This document shows, one piece after another, positions 15,723-25,065 of a stretch of 42,926 bases of DNA. Location: assembly GCA_026414975.1 (NCBI GenBank), contig JAOAHZ010000013.1, positions 1 to 42,926 of the forward strand. Reading direction: 5' to 3'. The stretch is from Bacteroidia bacterium (lineage in GTDB: Bacteria; Bacteroidota; Bacteroidia; SpSt-205). Under the pieces are notes generated by a model, which did no database searches, was not told the DNA's origin, and saw nothing but the letters and a program-made list of their open reading frames with translations. Position numbers and translations under genes: made by a program. The first letter of the stretch is position 1. The number at the start of each line of letters is the position of its first letter.

Positions 15723-17237
15723 GCGCACTTTATCCAAAGGTAGCCACACGGATAGGGGGCTTTGGGGAAAATTTTGTACTCGCTTGCTGACGAACCAAAC
15801 TCCATGGGCGTGATAGAGAGGTATGACAGGGCACTCCACTGCTAAGAGGCTCTCTGCTTGGCTATACCAATAGCGCCTTGCAGAAGCGTCTAAAGTGCGG
15901 CGACTCATAGCAATAAGGGAGTCCATGAGCGGATGAGAAAACTGCGTGGTATTTGGTCCGACAGGTGCTCGCTGGCTAGACTCAAAGAGTATGAGAAAGT
16001 TCTCGCCATCGGGGAAGTCAGCCAGCCAGCTCGCTTTCCAAAGCTTAATGTGTCCCTTGAGTATTTGCTCTCTGAGCGATGGGCCGAATAGGTATTCCAC
16101 TTTTAGGCGGACTCCCTCCCGAGCGAATCCCGCTTGAATGTACTCACAGAGCTCCCGAAAGGCAGGGGCTGCGTACAGAGTGAAACTATGTCCTTGGAGG
16201 GAGCGAATCTCCTTTTCGGAAATGGTATCCGAAGGTACTTTCGCTAAGAGAGGAGGGGGGATAAAGCTGCGCGCAGGAGTCCCATCTATACGAAGAGCGG
16301 TTGTTGGATGGAGCTTTCTGATCAAGCTGCGTAAAGCTCGGCGTAGCTTCTTATCGGCAAAAGGGCTCCCCGGCTGGGTATTCATGCCTAAGTATTCGGT
16401 GCCGAGCTGAGGTGTGGATAAGCGTTGTATCACCGATCGCCAAGCTGTGTCTTGCCTGAGCTGGTATTCTAAGGCGCGGTCGGTTCCCTCAAACGCATCT
16501 ATCTCACCCCGGCGCAGAGCTTCCCAAGCCCAGAGGCGGTTTGGATACCAGCGGAAAGCGATTTTACGGGGCATCCCAGTGTCTCGTTTTAGAACGATCT
16601 GGCGCCCTTGCTCCTCATATAAGAGGTAAAAGGGTCCTAATCCCACGGGCTGTCGCGCAAAATCTCGCCCTAAGCTCTCCGCTACCTCCGGCAAGACGAT
16701 GGCGGCATAGGGTAGGGTCAGCAGATGAAGGAAAAGGGCATAGGGCTTTTGAAGCGTCACTTCTACGACGCTATCGTTGAGAGCCCGCAATCCACTTATA
16801 GCTGGCACCTTTCCTTGCTGAAAATCTTCCCATCCTGCGATGATTCCTCGGAAAAGGTAGCTGCCAGGGGAAGCCCAGTGAGGGTCTGCTAGCCGATGCC
16901 AGCTATACACCACATCTTGGGCTCGTAGGTGTCTATGCGGATGCTTCACAAAGGTTAGGTCTTTCCGTATGAAGAACCGATAGACCCGTCCGTCCGGACT
17001 TATCTCCCAGCGATGCGCTGCAGCGGGAATGAGCCTCAGAGAACTGTCATAGGTCACTAACCCCTTGAAAAGTTGTTGAACAAACCACACACTTGTTTGG
17101 TCTCGGGCGTACAAGGGGTCTAAACTGGCATAAGGCGCAAAGAGTCCGATTCGTAAGACTTCTGGGGGCGGCGTTTCCTTTTCTCTGCAGCCTAATGCTC
17201 CCAACAGCCCGATGTATTTCCACCATTTCTGCACCAT
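15702..17237 (-). CDS. Family 5 extracellular solute-binding lipoprotein (DppA/OppA-like)
   Basis: A 511-residue protein with a lipoprotein signal peptide (lipobox ALGC at about residues 14-17) followed by a family 5 binding-protein fold. Typical segments are LDPLYARDQTSVWFVQQLFKGLV near residue 40, RVYRFFIRKDLTF near 80, and VYSWHRLADP near 110. Such proteins capture peptides or other solutes for ABC importers. No permease or ATPase genes follow, so it is an orphan; the ligand is unknown. A near-consensus GTACTTTG box lies eight bases upstream of the ATG, back to back with the parA promoter. It is convergent with folE, overlapping by 21 bases. Confidence 0.88.
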   Translation of the reverse strand: MVQKWWKYIGLLGALGCREKETPPPEVLRIGLFAPYASLDPLYARDQTSVWFVQQLFKGLVTYDSSLRLIPAAAHRWEISPDGRVYRFFIRKDLTFVKHPHRHLRAQDVVYSWHRLADPHWASPGSYLFRGIIAGWEDFQQGKVPAISGLRALNDSVVEVTLQKPYALFLHLLTLPYAAIVLPEVAESLGRDFARQPVGLGPFYLLYEEQGRQIVLKRDTGMPRKIAFRWYPNRLWAWEALRRGEIDAFEGTDRALEYQLRQDTAWRSVIQRLSTPQLGTEYLGMNTQPGSPFADKKLRRALRSLIRKLHPTTALRIDGTPARSFIPPPLLAKVPSDTISEKEIRSLQGHSFTLYAAPAFRELCEYIQAGFAREGVRLKVEYLFGPSLREQILKGHIKLWKASWLADFPDGENFLILFESSQRAPVGPNTTQFSHPLMDSLIAMSRRTLDASARRYWYSQAESLLAVECPVIPLYHAHGVWFVSKRVQNFPQSPLSVWLPLDKVRLEPNQP

Positions 17238-17245
17238 AGCTCAGG

Positions 17246-17253
17246 CAAAGTAC
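17246..17253 (-). promoter_or_regulatory. Weak GTACTTTG -7-like box of the solute-binding protein gene
   Basis: TTTG is conserved but the first two bases differ from TAnnTTTG. It ends eight bases before the ATG at 17237 and lies 12 bp from the parA box on the other strand. Confidence 0.4.
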
Positions 17254-17265
17254 ACAGCCTTTCCG

Positions 17266-17273
17266 TAGCTTTG
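17266..17273 (+). promoter_or_regulatory. TAGCTTTG -7 box of parA
   Basis: Exact TAnnTTTG match ending seven bases before the parA ATG at 17281. Confidence 0.68.
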
Positions 17274-17280
17274 TAGGGCA

Positions 17281-18066
17281 ATGGGCAAGGTCATCACCAT
17301 CGCCAATCAAAAGGGCGGCGTCGGTAAAACGACCACAGCTATCAACTTAGCGGCTTCTCTCGCAGCGTATGAGTTTAGGGTTTTGCTCATAGACGTAGAT
17401 CCTCAGGCAAACGCTACCTCGGGTCTGGGTGTTGATCCTCGCAACGTAACGCAAACGATTTATGATGTAATCTTAGGCAACTTGCCCGATCCCCACGCTC
17501 TCATCTATCATGTCTCGGGCTTGGAGACACTACATTTGATTCCTGCTCACATAGATTTGGTTGGAGCTGAGGTGGATATGATTAATCTGCCTCAGCGGGA
17601 GCATCGTCTTCGGCATGCGATTGAGCCTTTGCGGAATGAGTATGACTTTATTTTCTTGGATTGTGCGCCTTCGCTTGGTCTCATCACGGTGAATGCCTTA
17701 GTAGCAGCCGATAGCGTACTTATACCTGTTCAGTGCGAGTATTTCGCTTTAGAGGGATTAGGCAAGCTCCTCAATACCATTAAGATTGTCCAGCAGCGTC
17801 TCAATCCCGGTTTGACGATTGAGGGCATTCTTCTGACCATGCATGATGCTCGCTTGCGGCTTTCCCGTCAAGTGGTGGAGGAAGTATCGCATCACTTTGA
17901 GGGGATTGTGTTTAAGACTGTCATTCAGCGCAATACTCGGCTGAGTGAAGCTCCCAGCCACGGTAAGCCTGTCATTCAGTACGATGCCAACTCACGTGGA
18001 GCTCAAGACTACCTTGCGCTGGCGGCGGAGATTCTGCAGCGTAATAACATCCCCGTACCCGCATGA
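17281..18066 (+). CDS. parA: Chromosome-partitioning ATPase ParA (Soj)
   Basis: A 261-residue deviant Walker ATPase: [19 protein letters not shown] (signature lysine K11 and catalytic K16), [16 protein letters not shown], and [18 protein letters not shown]. It lacks an N-terminal HTH, so it is a Soj-type chromosomal ParA, which forms nucleoid-bound gradients that move ParB-parS complexes. It precedes parB with an ATGA overlap. A CACGTG core occurs in the gene at 17993-17998, but the flanks do not match parS. Confidence 0.95.
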   Translation: MGKVITIANQKGGVGKTTTAINLAASLAAYEFRVLLIDVDPQANATSGLGVDPRNVTQTIYDVILGNLPDPHALIYHVSGLETLHLIPAHIDLVGAEVDMINLPQREHRLRHAIEPLRNEYDFIFLDCAPSLGLITVNALVAADSVLIPVQCEYFALEGLGKLLNTIKIVQQRLNPGLTIEGILLTMHDARLRLSRQVVEEVSHHFEGIVFKTVIQRNTRLSEAPSHGKPVIQYDANSRGAQDYLALAAEILQRNNIPVPA

Positions 18067-18923
18067 AACCACGAGGCTTAGGACGCGGACTCGGGGCTAT
18101 CCTCCCCGTAGAAGAGACCGTCATAGAACGCTCTCACGCGGTACAAGACATACCCATAGAAGCGATTGAGCCTAATCCCTATCAGCCTCGTTTGGACTTT
18201 GCGGAAGAGGAGCTGGCAGAGTTGGCGGAATCTATCCGTCAACATGGACTGATTCAGCCTATAACCGTTCGAGCGGTCGGGGAAAGGTATCAAATCATCG
18301 CCGGGGAGCGACGATGGCGAGCAGCCAAGCGCGCCGGTCTGTCGCACATCCCCGCTTATGTACGCACCGCAGATAATACGCAGCTCCTCGCTTTTGCGCT
18401 AGTGGAAAATGTACAGCGTGAGAATCTCAATCCCATAGAGCTGGCTTTGGCTTACAAGCGACTCATAGAAGAGTGTGGGCTTACGCAAGAAGAAGTAGCT
18501 CAGTATGTCGGAAAAAGCCGGCCCACTATCGCTAATACCCTTCGTCTCTTGCGCTTACCCCCTGAGATTCAGAAAGCTCTAAAGGATGGCATGATTGCAG
18601 AGGGGCATGCTCGCCCCTTGCTCGCTTTGGATTCACCCGACCTGCAGTTAGAGGTTTTCCGGCAGATCCAGCAAAAGGGGCTCAATGCCCGTCAAGTAGA
18701 AGCCCTCGTCCTCCAGCTTACCACGGCTAAGCCTGCTCGAGAGTCTCCTGGGCCTTCTATGATAGAGATTCATCTCGCAGATATAGCGAAAAAGCTCACT
18801 TACCATCTCCACGCCCCCGTGGAAATAAAGGCAAAGCGTGATGGAAGCGGTGAACTGCGGATTCGTTATACTTCACCAGAGGATTTAGAGCGTCTCTTAG
18901 AGCGGTTTGGCGTGAGTCCATGA
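18063..18923 (+). CDS. parB: Chromosome-partitioning protein ParB (Spo0J)
   Basis: A 286-residue protein with the chromosomal ParB layout: an N-terminal ParA-interaction peptide ([15 protein letters not shown]), a CTP-binding ParB/sulfiredoxin domain containing [14 protein letters not shown] (near residues 78-91), a helix-turn-helix ([23 protein letters not shown]), and a C-terminal dimerisation segment ending in a sequence like LEDLLERF. It binds parS and spreads as a CTP-dependent clamp. It starts with ATGA over the parA stop and overlaps the M16 peptidase gene by four bases. Confidence 0.95.
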   Translation: MKPRGLGRGLGAILPVEETVIERSHAVQDIPIEAIEPNPYQPRLDFAEEELAELAESIRQHGLIQPITVRAVGERYQIIAGERRWRAAKRAGLSHIPAYVRTADNTQLLAFALVENVQRENLNPIELALAYKRLIEECGLTQEEVAQYVGKSRPTIANTLRLLRLPPEIQKALKDGMIAEGHARPLLALDSPDLQLEVFRQIQQKGLNARQVEALVLQLTTAKPARESPGPSMIEIHLADIAKKLTYHLHAPVEIKAKRDGSGELRIRYTSPEDLERLLERFGVSP

Positions 18924-20137
18924 GGCCTTGGACGCTCGCTAATGGGCTTTCGGTTTATTTCCTGCCGAGCGACACGCCCTTCACGGCGGTTGTTTTAGGA
19001 TACAAGGTTGGAGCGGCTTACGACCCCTCCTATGCTCCCGGCACGGCTCACCTTCTGGAACATCTCCTCTTTGAAGACGAGGATATCCGCTACGACCAGA
19101 AGATTCAGTCTGTGGGAGGGAGTACCAACGCTTACACGGGTCAGGATTATACCGTGTATTACGCTCGGGTCCCAAAGGATCAGGTGAAGTTAGCCCTTGA
19201 GTTAGAGGCAGCTCGCCTCTTTGACCTCAAGCTGACCCCCGAGAAAATCGCTATACAGCGTCAAGTCGTAGCCGAGGAATTTCGTCAGCGCTACCTAAAC
19301 CCCCCCTATGCGGATCGGTTTTTTCATCTCACTCGCATGGCTTTTCCCGATCACCCCTATGGGACGATGGTTATAGGGGAGTCGCCAGAACAGGTTTTAA
19401 CTCTGCCCGAGGAGGCCTTACGCAGCTTCTATGAGCGATTTTACATCCCGCCTAATGCAGTGCTATGCGTAGCTGGAGGGGGCATAGAAGAAGACTTGAG
19501 CGCCTACATTCGTTTGCTCTATGAACGGCAAAAGGAGGGGGAGCTCGCCCCTACCGTTCCCTCCGCTGATACAGTGCCTATCCGAGAGAGTCTGACTGTA
19601 CGAAAGGGGGCCTTTCCTCAAGTAGCGGTCTTTTGGGCTTATCGTCTCCCTCCTCTCGCCGCACCTACCACGCAGGCGATGGACTTGCTGGATGACTTTT
19701 TAGGTGAGAGCCGCAGCGGCTTCCTCACAAAGCGGCTTGTATACGATAAGGGCTTGGCTTCTCGGCTCAGTTCTTTTGTCTGGTCTATGCATCAGGGGGG
19801 TCTGTGGGTCGTGGAGGCCTACCTCTCTCCGAGGGTGTCTGTTGAAACCTACGAAGCGGAGCTGGAGAAAGCGATGCAAGACCTTCTCCAAGCAGACCTA
19901 ACTGAGGCTCTGAGTTTGTATCGTCCTCTCAGATACTTAGCCCTTCATCGAGAGCGAGAGAAAGCCTTAGGTCGTGCCTCAGCGCTTGTTCATGCTGTTC
20001 TTGCAGGGCATCCAGAATGGTACGAGGACCCGCTAACTCCCTACGAGGCGTTGAGCGTAGGCGACTTACAAGAAGTGATAGAGCGGTTCTTAACTCCTGA
20101 TAGACGAGTGAGGCTTCACTATCTTCCCGAAAAATAG
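18920..20137 (+). CDS. M16 family zinc metallopeptidase (pitrilysin/processing-peptidase-like)
   Basis: A 405-residue protein with the inverted zinc motif HLLEH near residue 45 (H-x-x-E-H) and a downstream glutamate in the segment VVAEEFRQRYLNPP, both needed for catalysis in M16 enzymes. The second half (about 215-400) has the usual paired M16 domain without a zinc site (FLTKRLVYDKGLASRLSSFVWS). There is no signal peptide, so it may be cytoplasmic, unlike many M16 proteins of this phylum. It is translationally coupled to parB (ATGA) and is the last gene before the hairpin at 20267. Substrate unknown. Confidence 0.9.
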   Translation: MRPWTLANGLSVYFLPSDTPFTAVVLGYKVGAAYDPSYAPGTAHLLEHLLFEDEDIRYDQKIQSVGGSTNAYTGQDYTVYYARVPKDQVKLALELEAARLFDLKLTPEKIAIQRQVVAEEFRQRYLNPPYADRFFHLTRMAFPDHPYGTMVIGESPEQVLTLPEEALRSFYERFYIPPNAVLCVAGGGIEEDLSAYIRLLYERQKEGELAPTVPSADTVPIRESLTVRKGAFPQVAVFWAYRLPPLAAPTTQAMDLLDDFLGESRSGFLTKRLVYDKGLASRLSSFVWSMHQGGLWVVEAYLSPRVSVETYEAELEKAMQDLLQADLTEALSLYRPLRYLALHREREKALGRASALVHAVLAGHPEWYEDPLTPYEALSVGDLQEVIERFLTPDRRVRLHYLPEK

Positions 20138-20501
20138 GGTGGGAATGAAGGCTATGTTTGGCGGGGTTTTTGGCCGGTAGAGACTGCTGCTGGTTGGGTT
20201 GGGGCTTGCGGGTGTTAGCGGCGTATTATAGGCGTCGTCTTGTCATTGGGTTGCTGGTGGGATGGGTTGGGGGGGTGCGCCAGCGCCTGTGGCGCTGGCG
20301 CACCCCCCCAACTTCAAATCAAAAACTCCTTTTCTGCATCCGATCTCGGGCCGTATCATTAGTTCGGCTCACCCTAAACTAAAAATATCCAGCTTTTCAA
20401 GCCGGCTTTTTCGCAAATCATTCGGCGTTATTTACTCAAAAAACGGCGATCCCAGCTCTTTCCTAATGCTAAGCCCCGAGAGCCGTAAAGGCTATTTTGA
20501 C
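20138..20501. other. 364-bp gap between convergent genes
   Basis: The left half is GT-rich and contains the strong hairpin described at 20267-20311. The right half (20312-20501) has no convincing open frame, promoter box or RNA that I can recognise. A self-complementary GCCGGC followed by a T run is present near 20400, which might be a second weak terminator. Confidence 0.5.
20267..20311. terminator. Perfect 21-bp GC-rich hairpin
   Basis: The arms 20267-20287 and 20291-20311 are perfectly complementary with a three-base loop (TGT). Each arm has a run of seven G or C next to GCGCCAGCGCC. It lies between the stops of the plus-strand M16 gene (20137) and the minus-strand SDR gene (20502). There is no T run directly after it, so it may act as an RNA 3'-end barrier rather than a classic intrinsic terminator. 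Confidence 0.75.
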
Positions 20502-21308
20502 TTAACCCGATAGACTTTGGAAATTTTGTTGAAGGTATTGATGGCGGCGTTTGGCTGCTCCCGGCTCAAGGAAACGGGGCGCCCACCCCAATACGCTCGG
20601 GAAAAGCGATACCAATCGCGCTGCAATCGCCTTATTCATCGGTAGTAGGATTTCACGGGGACGACGCTGAATCGCTCGCCATACCGCATGGGCTACGGCA
20701 TCTGGCGATAGCAGGCCCCCTGCTGCAAGGGTATAAACGCTTTCAGGCTTGGGTAGCTCGTTAAAGATGAGTGGGGTAGCCACCGGCCCGGGACAAATCA
20801 CTGTAACAGGCACACCCTTAGGACGCAGTTCCATATCCAGGGCCAGGCTGAAACCCCTCACAGCAAATTTTGTAGCTGTATATCCCACAATACCTGGCAC
20901 AGGAGCTACCCCGGCCATAGAAGCCATGTTAATGATGTGTCCATACCCTCTTTGCGCAAAATGTCGCCCCCACACATGAGAGCCATAGATCACCCCCGTT
21001 AGATTGACACTTTGTTGAATGTGCCATTCCTCTAAGGGCTGCTCTATGAAGGTGCCAGCACGCATAATGCCTGCCAACTGAATCAGGATATCCGTATCGG
21101 GATAACGCTGGACGATAGCCTCCCAAGCGGAAAGCTCAGTTACATTCAAAGTGTCTGCAATGGAGCCTTCCGGCAGGTGCGGGAAAGCCTTATGCAGAGC
21201 CGACTCAGAGGCATCGGTTAGAATCAAAGAGAAGCCTTTCATCCAGAGAAGCTGAGCGGTGGCTTGACCGATGCCTCCTGCCGCTCCAGTAAGCAGTATC
21301 TTAGGCAT
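20502..21308 (-). CDS. Short-chain dehydrogenase/reductase (SDR)
   Basis: A 268-residue classical SDR: the cofactor motif LLTGAAGGIGQATAQ at the N-terminus, the catalytic serine in NMASMAG, and the YTATKFAVRGF active-site tyrosine and lysine. The ILTDAS segment after strand 2 (aspartate) suggests NAD rather than NADP preference. It overlaps the flavin monooxygenase by eight bases, so the two are co-translated; the SDR probably oxidises or reduces a compound that the monooxygenase makes or consumes. A similar FMO-SDR pairing is known in the mycobacterial mymA operon. Substrate unknown. Confidence 0.88.
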   Translation of the reverse strand: MPKILLTGAAGGIGQATAQLLWMKGFSLILTDASESALHKAFPHLPEGSIADTLNVTELSAWEAIVQRYPDTDILIQLAGIMRAGTFIEQPLEEWHIQQSVNLTGVIYGSHVWGRHFAQRGYGHIINMASMAGVAPVPGIVGYTATKFAVRGFSLALDMELRPKGVPVTVICPGPVATPLIFNELPKPESVYTLAAGGLLSPDAVAHAVWRAIQRRPREILLPMNKAIAARLVSLFPSVLGWAPRFLEPGAAKRRHQYLQQNFQSLSG

Positions 21309-22614
21309 AGGCTGATGCCTGGTGCAGAGCCCGAGGAAGGGGATGCTTGCGAATGAGTTTGTCTAAAGTATCGGCGTATTCATACCATTCTACCTCCCAG
21401 ACGTGGCGAGGGCTGTCAGCAAAGCGCTGCCTATGCTCTTGCCAGTAGCGCTTTGTTTGAGATTCTACATCAGGGGGCAAACGATAGGCTCCGGTGATAT
21501 ATCGAGCTACCAGAGCTGCTTGCTTTTCTGAGAGGTTCCATATGCAGCCGTTGGGTTGTATCAGCCCTAAGTAAAACAGACGGGGTTCATCTAAGTGAAA
21601 AATATGAAGATAGATGCGCTCAGCTTTTTCATAAGTGGGGATTACCGCCGAGGGCAAGTAAGGAAAATCAACTTCATAGCCCGTAGCCCATACGATCGTG
21701 TCGTATTCTCCCCAGCTACCGTCGGTGAAATAAACCCGATTTCCCTCCAGTCTGTCTATACCGGCTCGTATGCGTACTTTTCCATGACGCAGGTGGTAGA
21801 GTAGTTCGCTATTCATGAGGGGATGGGTGTAAAAGAGGGGGTGAGTAGGCTTAGGCATGCCATACCGTTCCAGAGGGCCGACCATGATTCGCAAGGTGAG
21901 ATTAGAGAAAAAGCGCCGCATTGGCTTGGGCAGCGGAGCGAGGGCGCGGCGATACAGCTCGTCCGTCGGCAGCCCAAAGAAAGCAAACTTAGGTAGGATA
22001 TGGTAACCTCGCCGAGTAGAGATATCTACAGAGCGAGCTACACGGACGGCATCTACAGCAATATCGGCTCCAGAATTGCCTACCCCTACTACTAATACGC
22101 GCCGATCCCTCAGTTGAATAGGCCGTTTGTAGGCGTGGGAGTGGTAGCTTTCGCCCTCAAAAGTGCCGGGATAGGAAGGCAAATAGGGCTTCCAGTGATG
22201 CCCCGAAGCTGCAACGAGATAACGGCAGTGAAAAGTCTCACCCGCTGAGGTAGTAACCTCCCAGCCCTCAGAGGTAGGTGTGGCTCTCTGTACCTCTGTA
22301 TGAAAGCGTATGTGGTCTATGAGCCGAAAGTGCTCGGCGTATCGGCGCAGGTACGCTTGAGCTAAATAGTAAGGGACATAGTCAGGCCATTCCTTAGGAA
22401 AAGGAAACCCCTCAAACTGAGAGCAAACCTTGGATGTAATCATCGTAAGGGTTTGATAGGCGCTGGAATGCCCTTCCGGATCGTCCTCATAAAGCCAAAC
22501 GCCTCCCACATCATGACGCTTCTCAAGAGCGAGAACAGAAAGGCCCGCCTCTCGGAGCTTTCGTATTCCAGCCAGGCCTGAAGGACCTGCGCCTACAATA
22601 ATAACATCCCACAT
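21301..22614 (-). CDS. Flavin-containing monooxygenase (class B, FMO/Baeyer-Villiger type)
   Basis: A 437-residue enzyme with an N-terminal FAD motif (VGAGPSGLAGIRKL), a second dinucleotide motif (VVGVGNSGADIAVD near residue 175) and the group signature F-x-G-x-x-x-H-x-x-x-[YF] as FEGESYHSHAY (about residues 148-158). A conserved ATGYEVDFPYL follows near residue 310. It uses NADPH and O2 to oxygenate soft nucleophiles or ketones. No signal peptide. It starts five bases after the stop of the DUF1573 gene and overlaps the SDR, so the three genes form one transcript. Confidence 0.9.
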   Translation of the reverse strand: MWDVIIVGAGPSGLAGIRKLREAGLSVLALEKRHDVGGVWLYEDDPEGHSSAYQTLTMITSKVCSQFEGFPFPKEWPDYVPYYLAQAYLRRYAEHFRLIDHIRFHTEVQRATPTSEGWEVTTSAGETFHCRYLVAASGHHWKPYLPSYPGTFEGESYHSHAYKRPIQLRDRRVLVVGVGNSGADIAVDAVRVARSVDISTRRGYHILPKFAFFGLPTDELYRRALAPLPKPMRRFFSNLTLRIMVGPLERYGMPKPTHPLFYTHPLMNSELLYHLRHGKVRIRAGIDRLEGNRVYFTDGSWGEYDTIVWATGYEVDFPYLPSAVIPTYEKAERIYLHIFHLDEPRLFYLGLIQPNGCIWNLSEKQAALVARYITGAYRLPPDVESQTKRYWQEHRQRFADSPRHVWEVEWYEYADTLDKLIRKHPLPRALHQASAYA

Positions 22615-22619
22615 AGCTC

Positions 22620-23726
22620 TCAGTATCCTACTCCATTTGTGGGGGCAGTCCCGCCTAATCCGAAGCCCGAGGCCGATATGACATGAGCTTTCAGATGTAG
22701 AACAGCCCGTCCATTCTGAGGGTCATTCGTCTCTACCGTGATCGTTTTATGTTGAGGTCCAGTCCGTCCTCGGGAATCAAACTTTGCTACGATCGCCGTG
22801 CTCGCTCCAGGCTTTAGGACTTTCTCAGCCGGTTCCACGGCTGTACAGCCGCATGAGGCTTTAACGCTTTCTATGATGAGGTCGCTTTTACCTTCATTTC
22901 GTAGGACGAATCGGTACTCTACCATTTGACCTTCTAAAACCTCCCCTCCATCAAACTCTATGACTGGAAAGACGGCTTTAGGCGCCTTAGCCAGTTCCTC
23001 AGGGGTATAGACTATTTCAAAGCTCCCATTCACCACAAGCTGTTTCTCCGAGCTGATGGGGTCTGTGGTACGAATGCGGATGTTTTCATAGAAGCCCGTC
23101 TGGTTTTTCCAGCCGGCGGCTCTCGCCGCTTTCCCGTCCAGCGTAACGATAACCTTGCCTTCTTGGCCAGGCGCCAAGGTCTTCGGAGAAAAGGTCAGCT
23201 TGAACATAGGTTTTAAGTCAATCCCCTCTACGAACTCCACGGGCACTTGACCGATGTTTTTCACTTCAAACGATACACTGGGGGTTTGATCTGATTTTAC
23301 ATGACCGAAACTCTCCCGTCGTTTTGTCCAAGCGAGGTTGGCGTCTACTTCGGCGTATTTGTCCAGCGGCTGGTTAGATGACTTGACGACTCCCTTGATA
23401 GTGAGGATAACCGGTTTATCGTCTGCATCATGCTGGACGGTAACTGTCTTGATAAAGTTACCAGGGCGCCCCTTGGTATCGTAGGACACCTGGATTTGTC
23501 CAGTGCCGCCGGGTGGGACAGCTTCCTGAGTCCAGTTGGGGGTGGTACAGCCGCAGGAGGCTTTCACGGATGTGAGCTTGACAGGCTTAGAGCCTATGTT
23601 TTTAAAGATAAAGGTGTGAACGGCGGGAGGTCCTTCTATCACTTCGCCAAAGTCGTACTCAGACTTCTCAAAAGTGATCTGAGCCCAGAGAAGGGATAGG
23701 CTGAGAAGTGCGACAGAGGTCCGCAT
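22620..23726 (-). CDS. DUF1573 protein, duplicated Ig-like domains with CGC(T) motifs
   Basis: A 368-residue secreted protein. Signal peptide MRTSVALLSLSLLWAQ. Two DUF1573 domains are visible, one after the signal peptide (EYDFGEVIEGPPAVHTFIFKN then KASCGCTTP) and one near the C-terminus (EFDGGEVLEGQMVEYRFVLRN then KASCGCTAV), separated by an additional Ig-like domain (about 115-240). DUF1573 folds like ASPM/hydin immunoglobulin domains and is abundant in Bacteroidota; function is unknown, though the pair of cysteines in CGC is conserved. The ATG at 23726 is used because TATCTTTG ends four bases upstream. Confidence 0.86.
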   Translation of the reverse strand: MRTSVALLSLSLLWAQITFEKSEYDFGEVIEGPPAVHTFIFKNIGSKPVKLTSVKASCGCTTPNWTQEAVPPGGTGQIQVSYDTKGRPGNFIKTVTVQHDADDKPVILTIKGVVKSSNQPLDKYAEVDANLAWTKRRESFGHVKSDQTPSVSFEVKNIGQVPVEFVEGIDLKPMFKLTFSPKTLAPGQEGKVIVTLDGKAARAAGWKNQTGFYENIRIRTTDPISSEKQLVVNGSFEIVYTPEELAKAPKAVFPVIEFDGGEVLEGQMVEYRFVLRNEGKSDLIIESVKASCGCTAVEPAEKVLKPGASTAIVAKFDSRGRTGPQHKTITVETNDPQNGRAVLHLKAHVISASGFGLGGTAPTNGVGY

Positions 23727-23730
23727 AAGG

Positions 23731-23738
23731 CAAAGATA
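23731..23738 (-). promoter_or_regulatory. TATCTTTG -7 box of the DUF1573-FMO-SDR operon
   Basis: Exact match ending four bases before the ATG at 23726; it rules out the longer in-frame start at 23783. Confidence 0.72.
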
Positions 23739-23886
23739 ATAAATACCTATCGGCCTTATCATGAGCAGAGGTTGACCTCCCAAAGTTCCATAGATGTACG
23801 CGGCCTAACTCAACCGCTGGGAGGGTCGTGGATTTTTACTCATCCAAAGTTGGACAGCTTCTTTAGCTTAGTGTCTGCCTGTAGCC

Positions 23887-25065
23887 TTATGGGCTGCGAA
23901 TAAACTTCCAGATAGCTTTCCAACTTAGCTTCTGTCCGTAGAGAAGCAGGGCATGCCGATAGAGGCGTGCAGCCATAAAGCGGGCAGCCCAGACCGAACC
24001 CCACAAAATCACCGCTGATAGGATTCTTTCCCCCCATCCCACCGTCCCTTCCACCAATCGCAGGGGCATGGCTAAGGGGGAGGTCAGAGGGAAGTGGCTC
24101 AGAAATAAGCTGAAGGGATCGCCCGACTGCAAATTGGAGATGCTGACGAGAATAAAGCTAAGAATAAGAGGCCAATGCAGAGATTGGGCAAAGCTAGACA
24201 GCTCGGTTACAGAGTCTGAAGAGGCGCCAGCCGCTGCGTATAACAACGTATAGAGCAAAATACCTCCAGCTACATATACGGCTATCCACCCCCAAGGCAG
24301 CTTAGCTATAGGTAACAAAGGCGGCTTGATAGGTAGCAGCCCTATAATACCCGCTGCAAACCCCAACCAAATCCCTCCTTGAAGGAGTGCAAGAGCTACG
24401 CCAGCCAAAAGCTTTCCTGTCAAAAGCTCAGTGGGAGAGATATAAATCAGCAGATACTCTGCTAATCGGTTTGTTTTTTCCTCTAAGACGCTCAGGAGTA
24501 CCTGCCACCCGGTGCTTAGGATGATGATCAACAGGATAAATCGCAAGGCTGCACTTAGCAAGCTAACCAGGCCGGCTGATCGGGACACTTGACCTTTTTC
24601 AGATAGAATGAAAGTTCGCAGCGAAGGGGGGGTAAGTAGAGTAGCGGTTTGTTCAGCGGTCAGCCCTGCCTCTGCAAGCTTCTTCCTGAGGATGGCGTCG
24701 TGTAGGAGCTGCTCTAAGTTTTCTAAATCAGAAGCTGGAAAGGATTCTCGGGAGTAGAGTTCTGCGACGGGAGTGCCTGCCCTGTAAGTCAAGAGACCTT
24801 GTCCTTTCTGCAAATGGGCTTTTAGGGAGTCTAAAGGCAGAGGAGGAGCTACGACAAACTGAAAGCGGCTTGTGTTGGATAGAGATAGGCTTTCCGCTTC
24901 ACCTGCCAAATAGATTTGAGTAGGAGTGCGCGTTTTCCGAAGTAATGCGATGATGACCCCTACAATGATCATCAAGAGGGGCAGACTAAGGACTCCTATC
25001 CAGAATCGCCAGTCCCTTAGCCTAATTAGCAGTTCCCGCATGAAGACGAGACCGATAGCTCTCAT
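23887..25065 (-). CDS. ABC-2 type exporter permease (NatB-like)
   Basis: A 392-residue membrane protein. One N-terminal helix (about residues 19-42) is followed by a large extracytoplasmic domain (about 45-165), then about five helices from 168 to 375. The segment VLEEKTNRLAEYLLIYISP matches the coupling motif of NatB/YhaP-type ABC-2 permeases. It works with the ATPase encoded immediately upstream (ATGA overlap). Relatives export Na+ or are of unknown substrate; I cannot decide here. Confidence 0.86.
   Translation of the reverse strand: MRAIGLVFMRELLIRLRDWRFWIGVLSLPLLMIIVGVIIALLRKTRTPTQIYLAGEAESLSLSNTSRFQFVVAPPLPLDSLKAHLQKGQGLLTYRAGTPVAELYSRESFPASDLENLEQLLHDAILRKKLAEAGLTAEQTATLLTPPSLRTFILSEKGQVSRSAGLVSLLSAALRFILLIIILSTGWQVLLSVLEEKTNRLAEYLLIYISPTELLTGKLLAGVALALLQGGIWLGFAAGIIGLLPIKPPLLPIAKLPWGWIAVYVAGGILLYTLLYAAAGASSDSVTELSSFAQSLHWPLILSFILVSISNLQSGDPFSLFLSHFPLTSPLAMPLRLVEGTVGWGERILSAVILWGSVWAARFMAARLYRHALLLYGQKLSWKAIWKFIRSP

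Noticed and set aside
17993-17998. CACGTG core inside parA as a possible parS site
   Set aside because: The flanking bases (CAACT before, GAGCT after) do not match the TGTTTCACGTGAAACA consensus beyond the core.
20138-20266. GT-rich segment upstream of the hairpin as a small gene (74-codon frame at 20158)
   Set aside because: No promoter box, no recognisable motif, and the frame runs through the hairpin.
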